64,000 nucleotides of DNA from Novosphingobium olei (GTDB taxonomy: Bacteria; Pseudomonadota; Alphaproteobacteria; Sphingomonadales; Sphingomonadaceae): positions 124,001-188,000 of the forward strand of contig NZ_JABBGM010000006.1 of NCBI RefSeq assembly GCF_012927405.1, written 5' to 3'. Made by a program: the position numbers and the translations under genes. Position 1 is the first letter of the stretch. Each line of letters opens with the position of its first letter. Positions 35,376 to 44,028 of the stretch are shown here, one piece after another. Below the pieces are notes generated by a model that was not told the origin of the DNA, made no database searches, and saw only the letters and a program-made list of their open reading frames with translations.

Positions 35376-36103
35376 TGGAGCACGAAGCCTTCCGGATCGT
35401 CGGAACGCCACGTTTTGGCGGCATCCTCGTTGTGTCCGATCACGCGTCCAACCGCGTTCCCGAAGATATTGACCTCGGCATCGCGACCTCGCTGCTGGAG
35501 CAGCACGTCGCCATCGACATCGGTGTCGGCGCAATCGGCGAGATCATGGCAGGCAATCCCGGGATCTCCGCGTTCCAGGGCAACGTCAGCCGGCTTGTGT
35601 GCGACTTCAATCGCGACGAACACCTTCCGAGCGTGGTTCCGATCGCCAGCGATGGCCATGCCATTCCCGGCAATGCGCTTGATCACGCCGGCCATGAAGC
35701 GCGGCTCGCCCGCTTTTTCAGGCCCTATCACGCTGCACTGGCAGCGACGATCGAGGCAGCGCCGCCCGCGCTGATCCTTTCGCTGCACAGCTTCACGCCG
35801 CAGCTTGCCAGCAGCGACGAACCGCGGCCGTGGCATGTCGGCATACTCTATAACGAGGACGATCGCGCCGCCCGCCGGGCAATTCCGATGTTGGAGGCAG
35901 AGGGCCTGAATGTCGGCGATCAGCAGCCGTATTCCGGTCGCCTGCTGAACGCGACCATGAACCGGCACGCCGAGGCCGATGGACGGCCCTATCTCGGCAT
36001 CGAGATCCGGCAGGATCTCATTGCCGATCCTTCGGCGCAGCGGGTGTGGGCCGATCGTCTGGTCCGCATCGCAAACTTTGTCGCGATCGCTCTCGAGGGG
36101 TGA
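35375..36103 (+). CDS. N-formylglutamate amidohydrolase family protein
   Basis: A zinc amidohydrolase resembling HutG-type N-formylglutamate deformylase, 242 residues. Landmarks are GILVVSDHASNRVPEDID at the N-terminus (Asp/His likely metal ligands), DIGVGAIGEIMA, NVSRLVCDFNRDE, ALILSLHSFTP (His) and YLGIEIRQDLI (Glu). No other histidine-utilisation gene is nearby, so the true substrate may be another N-acyl or formyl amino acid. It begins on the ispE stop (TGATG) with aggag 10 bases upstream and is thus translated in coupling with ispE. ilvD follows after 110 bases. Confidence 0.86.
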   Translation: MEHEAFRIVGTPRFGGILVVSDHASNRVPEDIDLGIATSLLEQHVAIDIGVGAIGEIMAGNPGISAFQGNVSRLVCDFNRDEHLPSVVPIASDGHAIPGNALDHAGHEARLARFFRPYHAALAATIEAAPPALILSLHSFTPQLASSDEPRPWHVGILYNEDDRAARRAIPMLEAEGLNVGDQQPYSGRLLNATMNRHAEADGRPYLGIEIRQDLIADPSAQRVWADRLVRIANFVAIALEG

Positions 36104-36213
36104 CGAGGGGGACAATCGTCACAAAATTAACTTTCGACGGGTGACGTTTGCTGCGTTAGGGGAAGCGAAGGTCGCAAAAAGCAAACAACGCACTGAAAGC
36201 CGGAGCCCTTCGC

Positions 36214-38064
36214 ATGCCCCCTTATCGTTCCCGAACCACGACTCATGGCCGCAACATGGCCGGCGCGCGGGGCCTCTGGCGCGCAACGGGCATGAAGGAC
36301 AGCGACTTCGGCAAGCCGATCATCGCGGTGGTCAATTCGTTCACGCAGTTCGTTCCGGGCCACGTCCACCTCAAGGACCTTGGCCAGATGGTTGCGCGCG
36401 AGATCGAGGAAGCGGGCGGTGTTGCCAAGGAATTCAACACCATTGCGGTCGATGACGGGATCGCAATGGGGCACGACGGCATGCTCTATTCGCTGCCGAG
36501 CCGTGACCTGATTGCCGACAGCGTCGAATACATGGTCAACGCGCACTGTGCCGACGCCATGGTCTGCATCTCCAACTGCGACAAGATCACGCCCGGCATG
36601 CTGATGGCTGCGCTGCGGATCAACATACCGGTGGTGTTCGTGTCCGGCGGCCCGATGGAAGCGGGCAAGGTCGTCCTGCGCGGCAAGGAAGTCGCGCTCG
36701 ACCTCGTCGATGCCATGGTTGCCGCCGCCGACGAAGCATACACCGATGAAGAAGTGCAGACGATCGAGCGTTCGGCCTGCCCGACCTGCGGTTCGTGCTC
36801 GGGCATGTTCACTGCAAATTCGATGAACTGCCTGACTGAAGCACTCGGTCTTTCGCTGCCTGGCAATGGCTCGACGCTTGCCACCCATGCAGATCGAAAG
36901 CGCCTGTTCCTGGAAGCTGGGCGGCTGGCTGTCGATCTGTGCAAGCGCTATTACGAGCAGGACGACGAAAGCGTCCTGCCGCGCGCCATCGCCAGCTTCG
37001 AGGCGTTCGAGAACGCAATGAGCCTCGACATCGCCATGGGCGGGTCGACCAATACTGTGCTTCATCTGCTTGCAGCGGCGCACGAGGCAGGGGTCGATTT
37101 CACAATGGCAGATATCGACCGGTTGAGCCGCAAGGTTCCGTGCCTTTCGAAGGTCGCCCCGGCCAAGGCCGACGTCCACATGGAGGATGTGCACCGCGCC
37201 GGCGGGATCATGGCGATCCTCGGCGAGCTCGACCGGGCCGGACTGCTCAATACCGACCTTCCGACGGTGCACAGCCGCACGCTGGGCGATGCGCTCAATC
37301 AGTGGGACGTTACCCGCACAAACTCCGCCTCCGTCCAAGAATTTTTCCGCGCCGCGCCGGGTGGCGTGCCGACGCAAGTCGCGTTCAGCCAGGATCGCCG
37401 CTGGAAGGCGCTCGATGTCGATCGCGAGAACGGCGTGATCCGTTCGGCAGAGCATGCTTTCTCGAAGGACGGCGGCCTCGCCGTGCTGACCGGCAACATC
37501 GCGCTCGATGGCTGCATCGTGAAGACTGCCGGCGTCGACGAGAAAATCCTGAAGTTCACGGGCCCTGCCAAGGTATTCGAAAGTCAGGACGCCGCAGTTA
37601 CCGCCATCCTCACCGGACAGGTGGTTGCAGGAGACGTTGTGGTGATCCGCTATGAAGGGCCCAAGGGCGGCCCTGGCATGCAGGAGATGCTCTACCCGAC
37701 GAGCTATCTCAAGTCGAAAGGCTTGGGCGCGGCGTGTGCGCTGCTGACCGACGGGCGCTTCTCGGGCGGCACCTCGGGCCTGTCGATCGGTCACGTCTCT
37801 CCCGAAGCAGCGGAAGGCGGGGCAATCGGCCTTGTCGAAAACGGTGATGTGATCGCCATCGACATTCCGGGCCGCTCCATCGTGCTCCAGGTGTCCGAGG
37901 ATGAGCTCGCTCGCCGTCGCGCAGCGCAGGATGCCAAAGGCTGGAAGCCGGTCAAGGAACGGCCGCGCAAGGTCTCGACCGCGCTCAAGGCCTATGCTGC
38001 CATGACGACCAGCGCGGCCCGCGGCGCGGTGCGCGATCTCTCGCAGCTCGATGCGAAGAACTGA
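36214..38064 (+). CDS. ilvD: Dihydroxy-acid dehydratase
   Basis: IlvD dehydrates 2,3-dihydroxy-isovalerate and its homologue to the keto acids that precede valine, leucine and isoleucine; it needs an iron-sulfur cluster. The cysteine ligands are in [12 protein letters not shown] and [24 protein letters not shown]; the C-terminal domain has [23 protein letters not shown]. The 616-residue length fits the [4Fe-4S] E. coli-type. The ATG at 36214 gives [27 protein letters not shown], the usual N-terminus. No attenuator or T-box was recognised in the 110-base upstream gap. A lipoprotein gene overlaps its end by 14 bases. Confidence 0.97.
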   Translation: MPPYRSRTTTHGRNMAGARGLWRATGMKDSDFGKPIIAVVNSFTQFVPGHVHLKDLGQMVAREIEEAGGVAKEFNTIAVDDGIAMGHDGMLYSLPSRDLIADSVEYMVNAHCADAMVCISNCDKITPGMLMAALRINIPVVFVSGGPMEAGKVVLRGKEVALDLVDAMVAAADEAYTDEEVQTIERSACPTCGSCSGMFTANSMNCLTEALGLSLPGNGSTLATHADRKRLFLEAGRLAVDLCKRYYEQDDESVLPRAIASFEAFENAMSLDIAMGGSTNTVLHLLAAAHEAGVDFTMADIDRLSRKVPCLSKVAPAKADVHMEDVHRAGGIMAILGELDRAGLLNTDLPTVHSRTLGDALNQWDVTRTNSASVQEFFRAAPGGVPTQVAFSQDRRWKALDVDRENGVIRSAEHAFSKDGGLAVLTGNIALDGCIVKTAGVDEKILKFTGPAKVFESQDAAVTAILTGQVVAGDVVVIRYEGPKGGPGMQEMLYPTSYLKSKGLGAACALLTDGRFSGGTSGLSIGHVSPEAAEGGAIGLVENGDVIAIDIPGRSIVLQVSEDELARRRAAQDAKGWKPVKERPRKVSTALKAYAAMTTSAARGAVRDLSQLDAKN

Positions 38065-38422
38065 GGCACTTCTTCCGTTGCTCGCCCTCGCTGCCTGCGG
38101 GCGCGGGGGTGAGGCGGGGCCACCCTTGCGCCACATCGATTGCGCACTGGCCGGCGCAAGCGACTTTATGCCCGACTGCACGGTCGAAGAAACGCAGCAG
38201 AACGGCCGGACGGTGCTCGTCGTTGCCGCCCCCGACGGGATGTTCCGCCGGTTTGAAAAAGTTGCTGACGGGCGTGGTGTAATCGCCGCCGATGGCGTCG
38301 AAGAATCGATGGCCCATTGGGTCGGTGATCGCGTGCTTGAAGTCAGCGTCGGGCGGGATCGATATCGCTTCCCCGCCACTCTCAAGCCGGATACCAGTCC
38401 ATCCGATGACGCAACCCCGTGA
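38051..38422 (+). CDS. Small putative lipoprotein
   Basis: A 123-residue protein with a short lipobox signal peptide ([20 protein letters not shown]; lipobox LAAC), so it is probably attached to a membrane as a lipoprotein. The rest is soluble with two cysteines (IDCALAG and PDCTVEE) that could pair, and a beta-rich pattern ([19 protein letters not shown]). I do not recognise a family. The gene starts 14 bases inside ilvD and its end overlaps the next gene's start by 17 bases, so all three are tightly coupled. Function is unknown. Confidence 0.72.
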   Translation: MRRTEALLPLLALAACGRGGEAGPPLRHIDCALAGASDFMPDCTVEETQQNGRTVLVVAAPDGMFRRFEKVADGRGVIAADGVEESMAHWVGDRVLEVSVGRDRYRFPATLKPDTSPSDDATP

Positions 38423-39830
38423 CGTAACGCTGTCTCAGATCCTCACTGTCGCACAAATGCGTGCGGCGGAAGATGAACTGGTTGCGGGCGGGCTGTCCGT
38501 AGAAGCACTCATGGAAGTGGCGGGACGTGGCGCGGGCGAATATGTTCGCCGTCTTGCCGCAGGGAGATCCGTCACCGTCCTTTGTGGCCCTGGCAACAAC
38601 GGAGGCGATGGCTACGTCATTGCGCGCCATTTGATGGAGCACGGCAATCCGGTGACGGTTGTGGCGGCGCGAGAGCCTGCGACAGCCGCTGCGATCAATG
38701 CGCGACACTTGTTTGAGGGTAACGTAACGGACGGCCATGTGATTGTTTCGGGTGATGTTTTTGTCGACTGCCTGTTCGGAAGCGGCCTGAGCCGGGCCTT
38801 GCCGGAAGACCTCCTGGCCTTGGTCAAGGGATTGTCCGCCGCTCACCACCTGACCGTAGCGGTGGACTTGCCGAGTGGAATCGAAAGCGACAGCGGTGCG
38901 CCGCTCAACCACGATCTGCCTCAGAACGATGTGACGATTGCACTTGGCGCCTGGAAGCAGGCCCACTGGACCATGCCCGCTTGCGCCAATATGGGCGTGC
39001 TCCGCCTCGTTGATATCGGCGTTACGTTGCGGCAGAACGCTCCCCGCCTTCTGCTCCGCCCACGGTTTCAAGCGCCAGCGCCTGACGCGCACAAATACCG
39101 TCGCGGACTGCTCGGTATCGTTTCTGGAGCTATGCCGGGGGCGTCGATATTGTCTGCAACGGCCGCGCTCAGGGTCGGGGCAGGGTACGTCAAGCTGCTG
39201 CATCCTGATTCACGGCTCGCGGCGTGTGTAGCGCCCTTGCCAGAACTGGTGACGACGGCGGGTGCCATCGACGATCTGGTTTCAGATCCGCGCCTGGCTG
39301 CGCTGCTGCTGGGGCCTGGCCTCGGGCGGGACGACACGGCGCGCCGCCATCTGGAGACCGTCGTCACGCGCGGCGTCCCCACCGTCCTTGACGCAGACGC
39401 ACTGATGCTGCTTGGTCCAGACATTCCTTTGAAAGCCCCCACAATCCTGACACCTCATGAAGGCGAAATGGCAGCGCTCGAACGCGCGTTCCTGCTGCCT
39501 GCTAATGGCACCCGGCTCCACCGCGCCAAAGCTCTGGCGAAGCAAGCGCGCGCGACGGTGGTGCTGAAGGGGCCGGACAGTATCGTTGTCGATGCCTCGG
39601 GTCGCGTGGTCGTCGCCCCACGAGCTTCGAGCTGGCTCTCTTCCGCCGGGACGGGGGATGTGCTTGCCGGCCTGATTGCAAGCCGGCTTGCCGTCCATGG
39701 CGAAACGCTGCGGGCGGCCTGCGAGGGGGTTTGGCTTCATGGCGAAGCTGCGCGGCTGTGTGGCCCGGCCTTTACCTCGAATGAGCTTGCTCAGGCAGCG
39801 GGACGTGCTCTTGCCGGAGCGCTCGCATGA
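38406..39830 (+). CDS. nnr: Bifunctional NAD(P)H-hydrate epimerase / ADP-dependent dehydratase
   Basis: Nnr repairs NAD(P)H hydrated at the nicotinamide ring: the N-terminal YjeF domain epimerises it and the C-terminal ribokinase-like domain dehydrates it with ADP. N-terminal landmarks are LTVAQMRAAEDELVAGG and GPGNNGGDGYVIARHL (about residues 63-78); the C-terminal domain has KYRRGLLGIVSG, GPGLGRDDTARRH and the anion-hole motif SSAGTGDVLAGLIASR. Both domains seem complete. The ATG at 38406 gives 474 residues; the open frame further upstream lies inside the lipoprotein gene, which it overlaps by 17 bases. The RNA methyltransferase gene starts with a four-base overlap. Confidence 0.92.
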   Translation: MTQPRDVTLSQILTVAQMRAAEDELVAGGLSVEALMEVAGRGAGEYVRRLAAGRSVTVLCGPGNNGGDGYVIARHLMEHGNPVTVVAAREPATAAAINARHLFEGNVTDGHVIVSGDVFVDCLFGSGLSRALPEDLLALVKGLSAAHHLTVAVDLPSGIESDSGAPLNHDLPQNDVTIALGAWKQAHWTMPACANMGVLRLVDIGVTLRQNAPRLLLRPRFQAPAPDAHKYRRGLLGIVSGAMPGASILSATAALRVGAGYVKLLHPDSRLAACVAPLPELVTTAGAIDDLVSDPRLAALLLGPGLGRDDTARRHLETVVTRGVPTVLDADALMLLGPDIPLKAPTILTPHEGEMAALERAFLLPANGTRLHRAKALAKQARATVVLKGPDSIVVDASGRVVVAPRASSWLSSAGTGDVLAGLIASRLAVHGETLRAACEGVWLHGEAARLCGPAFTSNELAQAAGRALAGALA

Positions 39831-41032
39831 GCGGCAGCCGGATCATCCGCATTGCCGCAAAGGGCGAGGGGCAGACTGCCGATGGGCGGTACTTCGCGTT
39901 TGCCGCTCCGGGTGACGTCGTTGAGACCGACGGAACGCTGACACGAGGGCCCGATCATGTCGATCCACCCTGCCGCCACTTTCCGGCCTGCGGTGGTTGC
40001 CAGTTGCAGCACTTGTCGGACCGTGCGCTCGAGGAATACGTGTTCGGTCGCGTCGAAGGGGCGGCGCTGGGGCAGGGGATCGACCCACCTCCAGCTGAAC
40101 CTGCCCATCTGTCGCCGGCCAACTCTCGCCGGCGCGCGACACTTCACGCGCAGGCCATCGGCAAGCGCGTCGTTCTCGGCTTTCGCGAGCAGGGAAGCCA
40201 CAAGATCGTCGACATGCGCGAATGCCATGTTCTCGCGCCCGAACTGTTCGCACTGGTGGCGCCGATCCGGCGACTGCTGGAAGGCTGGGGCGAGCGCAAG
40301 TTGGTCGTCGACGTCGAAATGACCCTCGCTGACCAAGGCGTCGCGCTTGGGCTGAATGGTCTGAGCGCTGACAATCTTGCGCGAACCGAAGCACTGCTCG
40401 ACTTTGCCCGGGATCATGATCTGGCCCGCCTCACGCTCGATAGCGGCTTCGGGCCGGAATCAACGTGGGAGCCGGATCCGGTCACCGTGACGCTCGGCGA
40501 AACGCCGGTGAGCCTTCCGCCCGGGGCCTTCCTTCAAGCCACGCGCGATGGGGAAGCTGCATTGACTGCCGCGGCGCGCGAGTGGCTCGCGGGTAGCGCG
40601 ACGATTGCGGATCTGTTTGCGGGGCTCGGCACCTTCGCCTTTGCGTTGGCCGAAGGGCAGACAAAGGTTCTCGCGGTCGAGGCGGCGCGCGATGCTCACC
40701 TGGCCTGCCAGGCGGCCGCCCGCGCAAATGGGCGGCAGGTCCATGCGCTGCACCGCGACCTGTTCCGCAATCCGTTGCGAACCGACGAGCTTGATCGCTT
40801 TGCCGGGGTCGTGCTCGATCCACCGCGGGCAGGAGCCAAGGAGCAAGTCGGTCAGATCGCCGCCAGCAAGGTGCCAAGGGTTATTTACGTCAGCTGCAAT
40901 CCGGCAAGCTGGGCGAAGGACGCCGCGAGCCTCATAGCTGGAGGTTATCGGCTCGCGGCCCTGCGCGCGGTCGGACAGTTTAGGTGGACCACGCATGTCG
41001 AGCTGGCCAGCCTGTTCGTTCGCGCCGGCTGA
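39827..41032 (+). CDS. RNA (uracil-5)-methyltransferase, TrmA/RlmD family
   Basis: A SAM-dependent RNA m5U methyltransferase of the TrmA/RlmC/RlmD family, 401 residues. The N-terminal region is a reduced TRAM-like domain followed by a probable 4Fe-4S motif CRHFPACGGCQLQHL (about residues 48-62) with a further Cys in MRECHVL. The SAM-binding motif is LFAGLGTFAFALAEG, the motif LDPPRAGA follows, and the catalytic Cys is in YVSCNPASWAKD. The target base (23S rRNA U747 or U1939, or tRNA U54) cannot be chosen by eye. It overlaps nnr by ATGA. It is convergent with the first MAPEG gene, 69 bases away. Confidence 0.87.
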   Translation: MSGSRIIRIAAKGEGQTADGRYFAFAAPGDVVETDGTLTRGPDHVDPPCRHFPACGGCQLQHLSDRALEEYVFGRVEGAALGQGIDPPPAEPAHLSPANSRRRATLHAQAIGKRVVLGFREQGSHKIVDMRECHVLAPELFALVAPIRRLLEGWGERKLVVDVEMTLADQGVALGLNGLSADNLARTEALLDFARDHDLARLTLDSGFGPESTWEPDPVTVTLGETPVSLPPGAFLQATRDGEAALTAAAREWLAGSATIADLFAGLGTFAFALAEGQTKVLAVEAARDAHLACQAAARANGRQVHALHRDLFRNPLRTDELDRFAGVVLDPPRAGAKEQVGQIAASKVPRVIYVSCNPASWAKDAASLIAGGYRLAALRAVGQFRWTTHVELASLFVRAG

Positions 41033-41100
41033 GGACCGCCGGACTCAGGTCGGGCAGTCCTCGTTATCCACTCCAATTTCTAATTTCTGCAGATGCGTGC

Positions 41101-41535
41101 TCAGAACACCGCTAGCGCGGCGTGCAGAGTGAGCGCCATCAGCGCCAGGCTGGAGAGCGCGAACAACAGGAAGCGGATGCCGACCTTGTTGACGGTCGAC
41201 TGCCAGATCGAATGAACGATGCGCAGGGCAACATAGACCCACGCAATCGTTGTGTTCAGGCCATCGCCCTGCCCGATCATCGCCAGTACAATGCACACCG
41301 CATAGAACACCGTCGGTGCTTCGTGCAGGTGATTGTAATTGTGGGCCTTCCACTGGATCTCGCGCGGGATCAGCGATTCCAGCATGGCCCCTGTCCATCC
41401 CTGATCTGCGCCGGGTTCGGTCGGCTTTGGCAATTTGGAGATTGCCGGGATGCGCGTGGCATACATCCAGATCCACATGATCATCGTCCACGCCGCCAAT
41501 GCGACGACTGGTTTAAGGATGGTCATTCCAATCAT
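41101..41535 (-). CDS. MAPEG-family membrane protein (first of a tandem pair)
   Basis: A four-helix membrane protein of the MAPEG family (membrane-associated proteins in eicosanoid and glutathione metabolism), about 144 residues. The family motif region is WKAHNYNHLHEAPTVFYAVCIVL, with the conserved Asn, Glu and Pro of the first cytosolic loop. The start at 41535 (MIGMTILKPVVAL) is favoured, since gggggag lies 7 bases upstream; an ATG at 41541 is too close to that SD. Bacterial members often have weak glutathione-transferase or peroxidase activity or unknown roles. It follows its paralogue by 30 bases and the two share sequence throughout, so a gene duplication is likely. Confidence 0.82.
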   Translation of the reverse strand: MIGMTILKPVVALAAWTMIMWIWMYATRIPAISKLPKPTEPGADQGWTGAMLESLIPREIQWKAHNYNHLHEAPTVFYAVCIVLAMIGQGDGLNTTIAWVYVALRIVHSIWQSTVNKVGIRFLLFALSSLALMALTLHAALAVF

Positions 41536-41565
41536 TGTCATTCTCCCCCTTCTTCAACCTTTGTC

Positions 41566-41991
41566 TCAGGTCAGCGTAATCGCGACTGCCCGTATGGCAA
41601 GAGTTGCCAGCACAAGCGTCGAGGCCATGAACAACGCGAAGCGGATCGGCACCCGGTTGACGAGCGCCTGCCACAAGGAATGGACGATCCGGATTCCGAC
41701 ATACGTCCATGCGAGCGCCACATCCACGGCACTCGCCCCGGTCAGCGCAAGGATCGCCGAAACCGCATAGAACAACGTAGGTTGCTCCATCAAATGGCTG
41801 TAATTATGCGATTTCCAATTTATTGCGTCGGGGAGAACGCCTTCGAGATCCTGCCCCCGGCCACCAGGCTTTGCATTGGCCAGGCCACCGAGCTTCGCAA
41901 GCGCGGGAAGGCGGGCGAGGGCCATCCATACCAGCATGACCAGCGACCACAGGACGAGCACGCTTGCCGGCGCGAGCATCTCTTTCTGCAT
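41566..41991 (-). CDS. MAPEG-family membrane protein (second of a tandem pair)
   Basis: A 141-residue four-helix MAPEG protein, paralogous to its downstream neighbour. Motif region WKSHNYSHLMEQPTLFYAVSAIL parallels the neighbour's sequence; ALAWTYVGIRIVHSLWQALVNRVPIRFALF is the matching C-terminal helix pair. SD ggggaggaag precedes the ATG. The TGACAA-like element just upstream on the minus strand (TTGACA, complement of 42041-42046) could be a -35 box overlapping the btaB stop, but no good -10 accompanies it. Possible heteromer formation with the neighbour is an inference. The gene is in the same direction as btaBA, 51 bases after btaB. Confidence 0.82.
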   Translation of the reverse strand: MQKEMLAPASVLVLWSLVMLVWMALARLPALAKLGGLANAKPGGRGQDLEGVLPDAINWKSHNYSHLMEQPTLFYAVSAILALTGASAVDVALAWTYVGIRIVHSLWQALVNRVPIRFALFMASTLVLATLAIRAVAITLT

Positions 41992-42042
41992 ATCTTCCTC
42001 CCCGTCTTTTGCCCGGGAGAGTGCGGAACGCTCAGATAGTTG

Positions 42043-42696
42043 TCAAATGCTGCGGGTCAGTCTCCCGATCTGGAAATATCCCAAAGGACCGCGGCGTGTC
42101 GTGGCAGTGAAGGGGCCGTCCTCGCAGACCGCGGCTAGTGCAGCTCCAAGATCGGTGCGAGGGGTGACATGGAAATTCTTCAGCCAAGCGCGCAAGCCAG
42201 CGCGGAGCGGCGCTGGAAGGCCATCGCAATCGCCGAAATCGACGACATGCAGCGAACCTCCCGGCGCAAGCAGCGACGCCGCATGATGGATCGCTTCCCG
42301 CCACACGGGGATCATCGACAAGGTGTAGGAAATGACCACCCGGTCGAACTGGTCTCGGCCGAACAGCGCTTGTGCATCGATGCTCGTGGCGTCAGCCAAG
42401 GCGAGCACGGCAGTCTTGCCAACCCGCTCTCGCGCTACCGAAAGCATTTCGCTCGAGATATCGATGCCGTGCAGCTCCGCCCTTGGCCAGCGCCGGCCGA
42501 TCAGGGCGAGGTTGCGGCCAGTCCCGCACCCCATTTCCAGCACCGAGGTTCCTGGCGCCGCGTTAAGCTCTGCCACCAGGCTGTCGCGCCCGAACAGGTA
42601 GTATTTCCGCGTGACGTCATAGATGTGCTTCTGTCTGCGGTAGACCGCGTCCATCAGGGCTCCATGTCCCGTGCTTGGCGTTGCGACGCTTGCCAT
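42043..42696 (-). CDS. btaB: SAM-dependent N-methyltransferase for betaine lipid (BtaB-like)
   Basis: BtaB trimethylates the amino group of diacylglyceryl-homoserine to give the betaine lipid DGTS. The protein has a class I methyltransferase fold: SAM motif VLEMGCGTGRNLALIG (about residues 48-63), acidic loop LHGIDISSEML, and MIPVWREAIHHAASLLAPGGSLHVVDFGD. The opening YRRQKHIYDVTRKYYLFGRD fits the BtaB type. The start at 42696 gives 217 residues and shares one base with the btaA stop (TGATG); the long upstream frame is a shadow of btaA. Pairing with btaA strongly supports the DGTS role over the UbiE-like alternative. Confidence 0.86.
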   Translation of the reverse strand: MASVATPSTGHGALMDAVYRRQKHIYDVTRKYYLFGRDSLVAELNAAPGTSVLEMGCGTGRNLALIGRRWPRAELHGIDISSEMLSVARERVGKTAVLALADATSIDAQALFGRDQFDRVVISYTLSMIPVWREAIHHAASLLAPGGSLHVVDFGDCDGLPAPLRAGLRAWLKNFHVTPRTDLGAALAAVCEDGPFTATTRRGPLGYFQIGRLTRSI

Positions 42697-43931
42697 CACT
42701 TCAACTCGTAGAGATGGACGCCGCCATAGATCGATGAGCGATCGCGGCGGGTGTAATCGAGGCTTGCCTCCGCGTGATATGTCCATCGTGACAGCAGCGC
42801 ATCGTCCACGCGGCCCGGCAGCAGGCTCGGCTCGGCCGCGGTGCGGAACAGCACGCGAGCACCGCTGCGCGCGGTCCGGGTGATCTGGCGCCACAAGTCA
42901 TCGAGCTGCGCGTCGGTCATCCAGTCCTGCGCATCGAGCAGCACATAGCGATCGAGAGAGGCGTCGGCCTGGCTCGAGAGCCATTCAGTCATATTGGCGT
43001 GGAGCACTTCTACCCGATCAATACGGCTGCGGACCGTCTGCCAGTTTTCGGCTTGGAGGTAGGGTGGAAGTGGGCAATCGGGCGTGCGGCCATATCCACG
43101 CGAAAAAGCCTGCCATGCGAAGTAGTTGTCGCTTACTTCGAAGTCACAGGCGAGCTTGGCCAGGCGCCTGCGCAGCACCTCCGCCATGGGTTGATCGCCA
43201 GCAAGCGCATCGAACTGCGCAGGCGGGATGCCAAGGCCGAACAGCGAAGCCGGCTGCTCGGTCAGCCAGCGGACGAACTTTCGATCGAATACGGGGGCCA
43301 TCTCGGCCTCGAACACGGCGCGCTGTTCCTCGACCGAATTCGCGGCGAGGATGCGCGACAGATCGATGCGATAAATCTTTGCAAGAAGGTGAGCTATCCC
43401 TATGAAGTTACCCAGCAAACCTCGCTTGTATATGTTCTTCCCGAAGGCATTGATGCGACGGCGCCCGGTCAGATCGCGACCTTCCCAGTAACGGCGCGTC
43501 GTTTCGTCGAGGTGTCGGGCGACGAAAGTCTTGTAGGCTTCGATATTCGCCTTGCTGTCTGCTTCTGCGAAGAAGCGGCGAAACAACGCATAATCGGGCA
43601 GATGGCGCGCCGATGCGAGCTTCAATTTGTTGAGCGCGACATGCGCCGTGTTGAGGTCGATGGCAGTGATCCTGTCCGGATCGGCGACGAGATAGGACAG
43701 CACGTTGCATCCGCCGCTGGCGATGGCGACGACGCGGCTGTCAGGCCCAATCTGCAGCGCCTCCATGTCCACGGCCGGATCTTCCCAGATCTGGGCATAG
43801 ACCAAGCCGCGGAACGCAAAGGTGAAAGCCTGGTCCAGAAGGCGCGTGCCCATGCCGGCGCCCTTGCGCACGACGGCACTTTCAACCTTTTTCTGCGTTT
43901 CGGCGGCAAATTGGGGCGTGCTGATCTGCAT
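42696..43931 (-). CDS. btaA: S-adenosylmethionine:diacylglycerol 3-amino-3-carboxypropyltransferase (BtaA, DUF3419)
   Basis: BtaA moves the aminocarboxypropyl group of SAM to diacylglycerol, forming diacylglyceryl-homoserine, the first step of betaine-lipid synthesis. The 411-residue protein matches the DUF3419 family: FRGLVYAQIWEDPAVDMEALQ, VAIASGGCNVLSYL and ITAIDLNTAHVALNKLKLASARHL form the SAM-binding half; NFIGIAHLLAKIYRIDLSRI and YVLLDAQDWMTDAQLDDLWRQI lie in the C-terminal half. SD ggag lies 10 bases before the ATG. The product allows phosphorus-free membrane lipids, usually made under phosphate limitation; no clear Pho box was recognised in the 97-base gap upstream. Confidence 0.9.
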   Translation of the reverse strand: MQISTPQFAAETQKKVESAVVRKGAGMGTRLLDQAFTFAFRGLVYAQIWEDPAVDMEALQIGPDSRVVAIASGGCNVLSYLVADPDRITAIDLNTAHVALNKLKLASARHLPDYALFRRFFAEADSKANIEAYKTFVARHLDETTRRYWEGRDLTGRRRINAFGKNIYKRGLLGNFIGIAHLLAKIYRIDLSRILAANSVEEQRAVFEAEMAPVFDRKFVRWLTEQPASLFGLGIPPAQFDALAGDQPMAEVLRRRLAKLACDFEVSDNYFAWQAFSRGYGRTPDCPLPPYLQAENWQTVRSRIDRVEVLHANMTEWLSSQADASLDRYVLLDAQDWMTDAQLDDLWRQITRTARSGARVLFRTAAEPSLLPGRVDDALLSRWTYHAEASLDYTRRDRSSIYGGVHLYELK

Positions 43932-44028
43932 AGGCGTGGCTCCGGTCTTGCACGAGCGTCGGGCGGGAACACCCTTCCGCCGCGCCGGCTACGACCGTCG
44001 CGTTGCGATATTGTGGCAAGTCTTCGTT

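Noticed and set aside
36127..38385. 752-residue open frame on the minus strand
   Set aside because: Antisense to ilvD and the lipoprotein gene; no recognisable domain.
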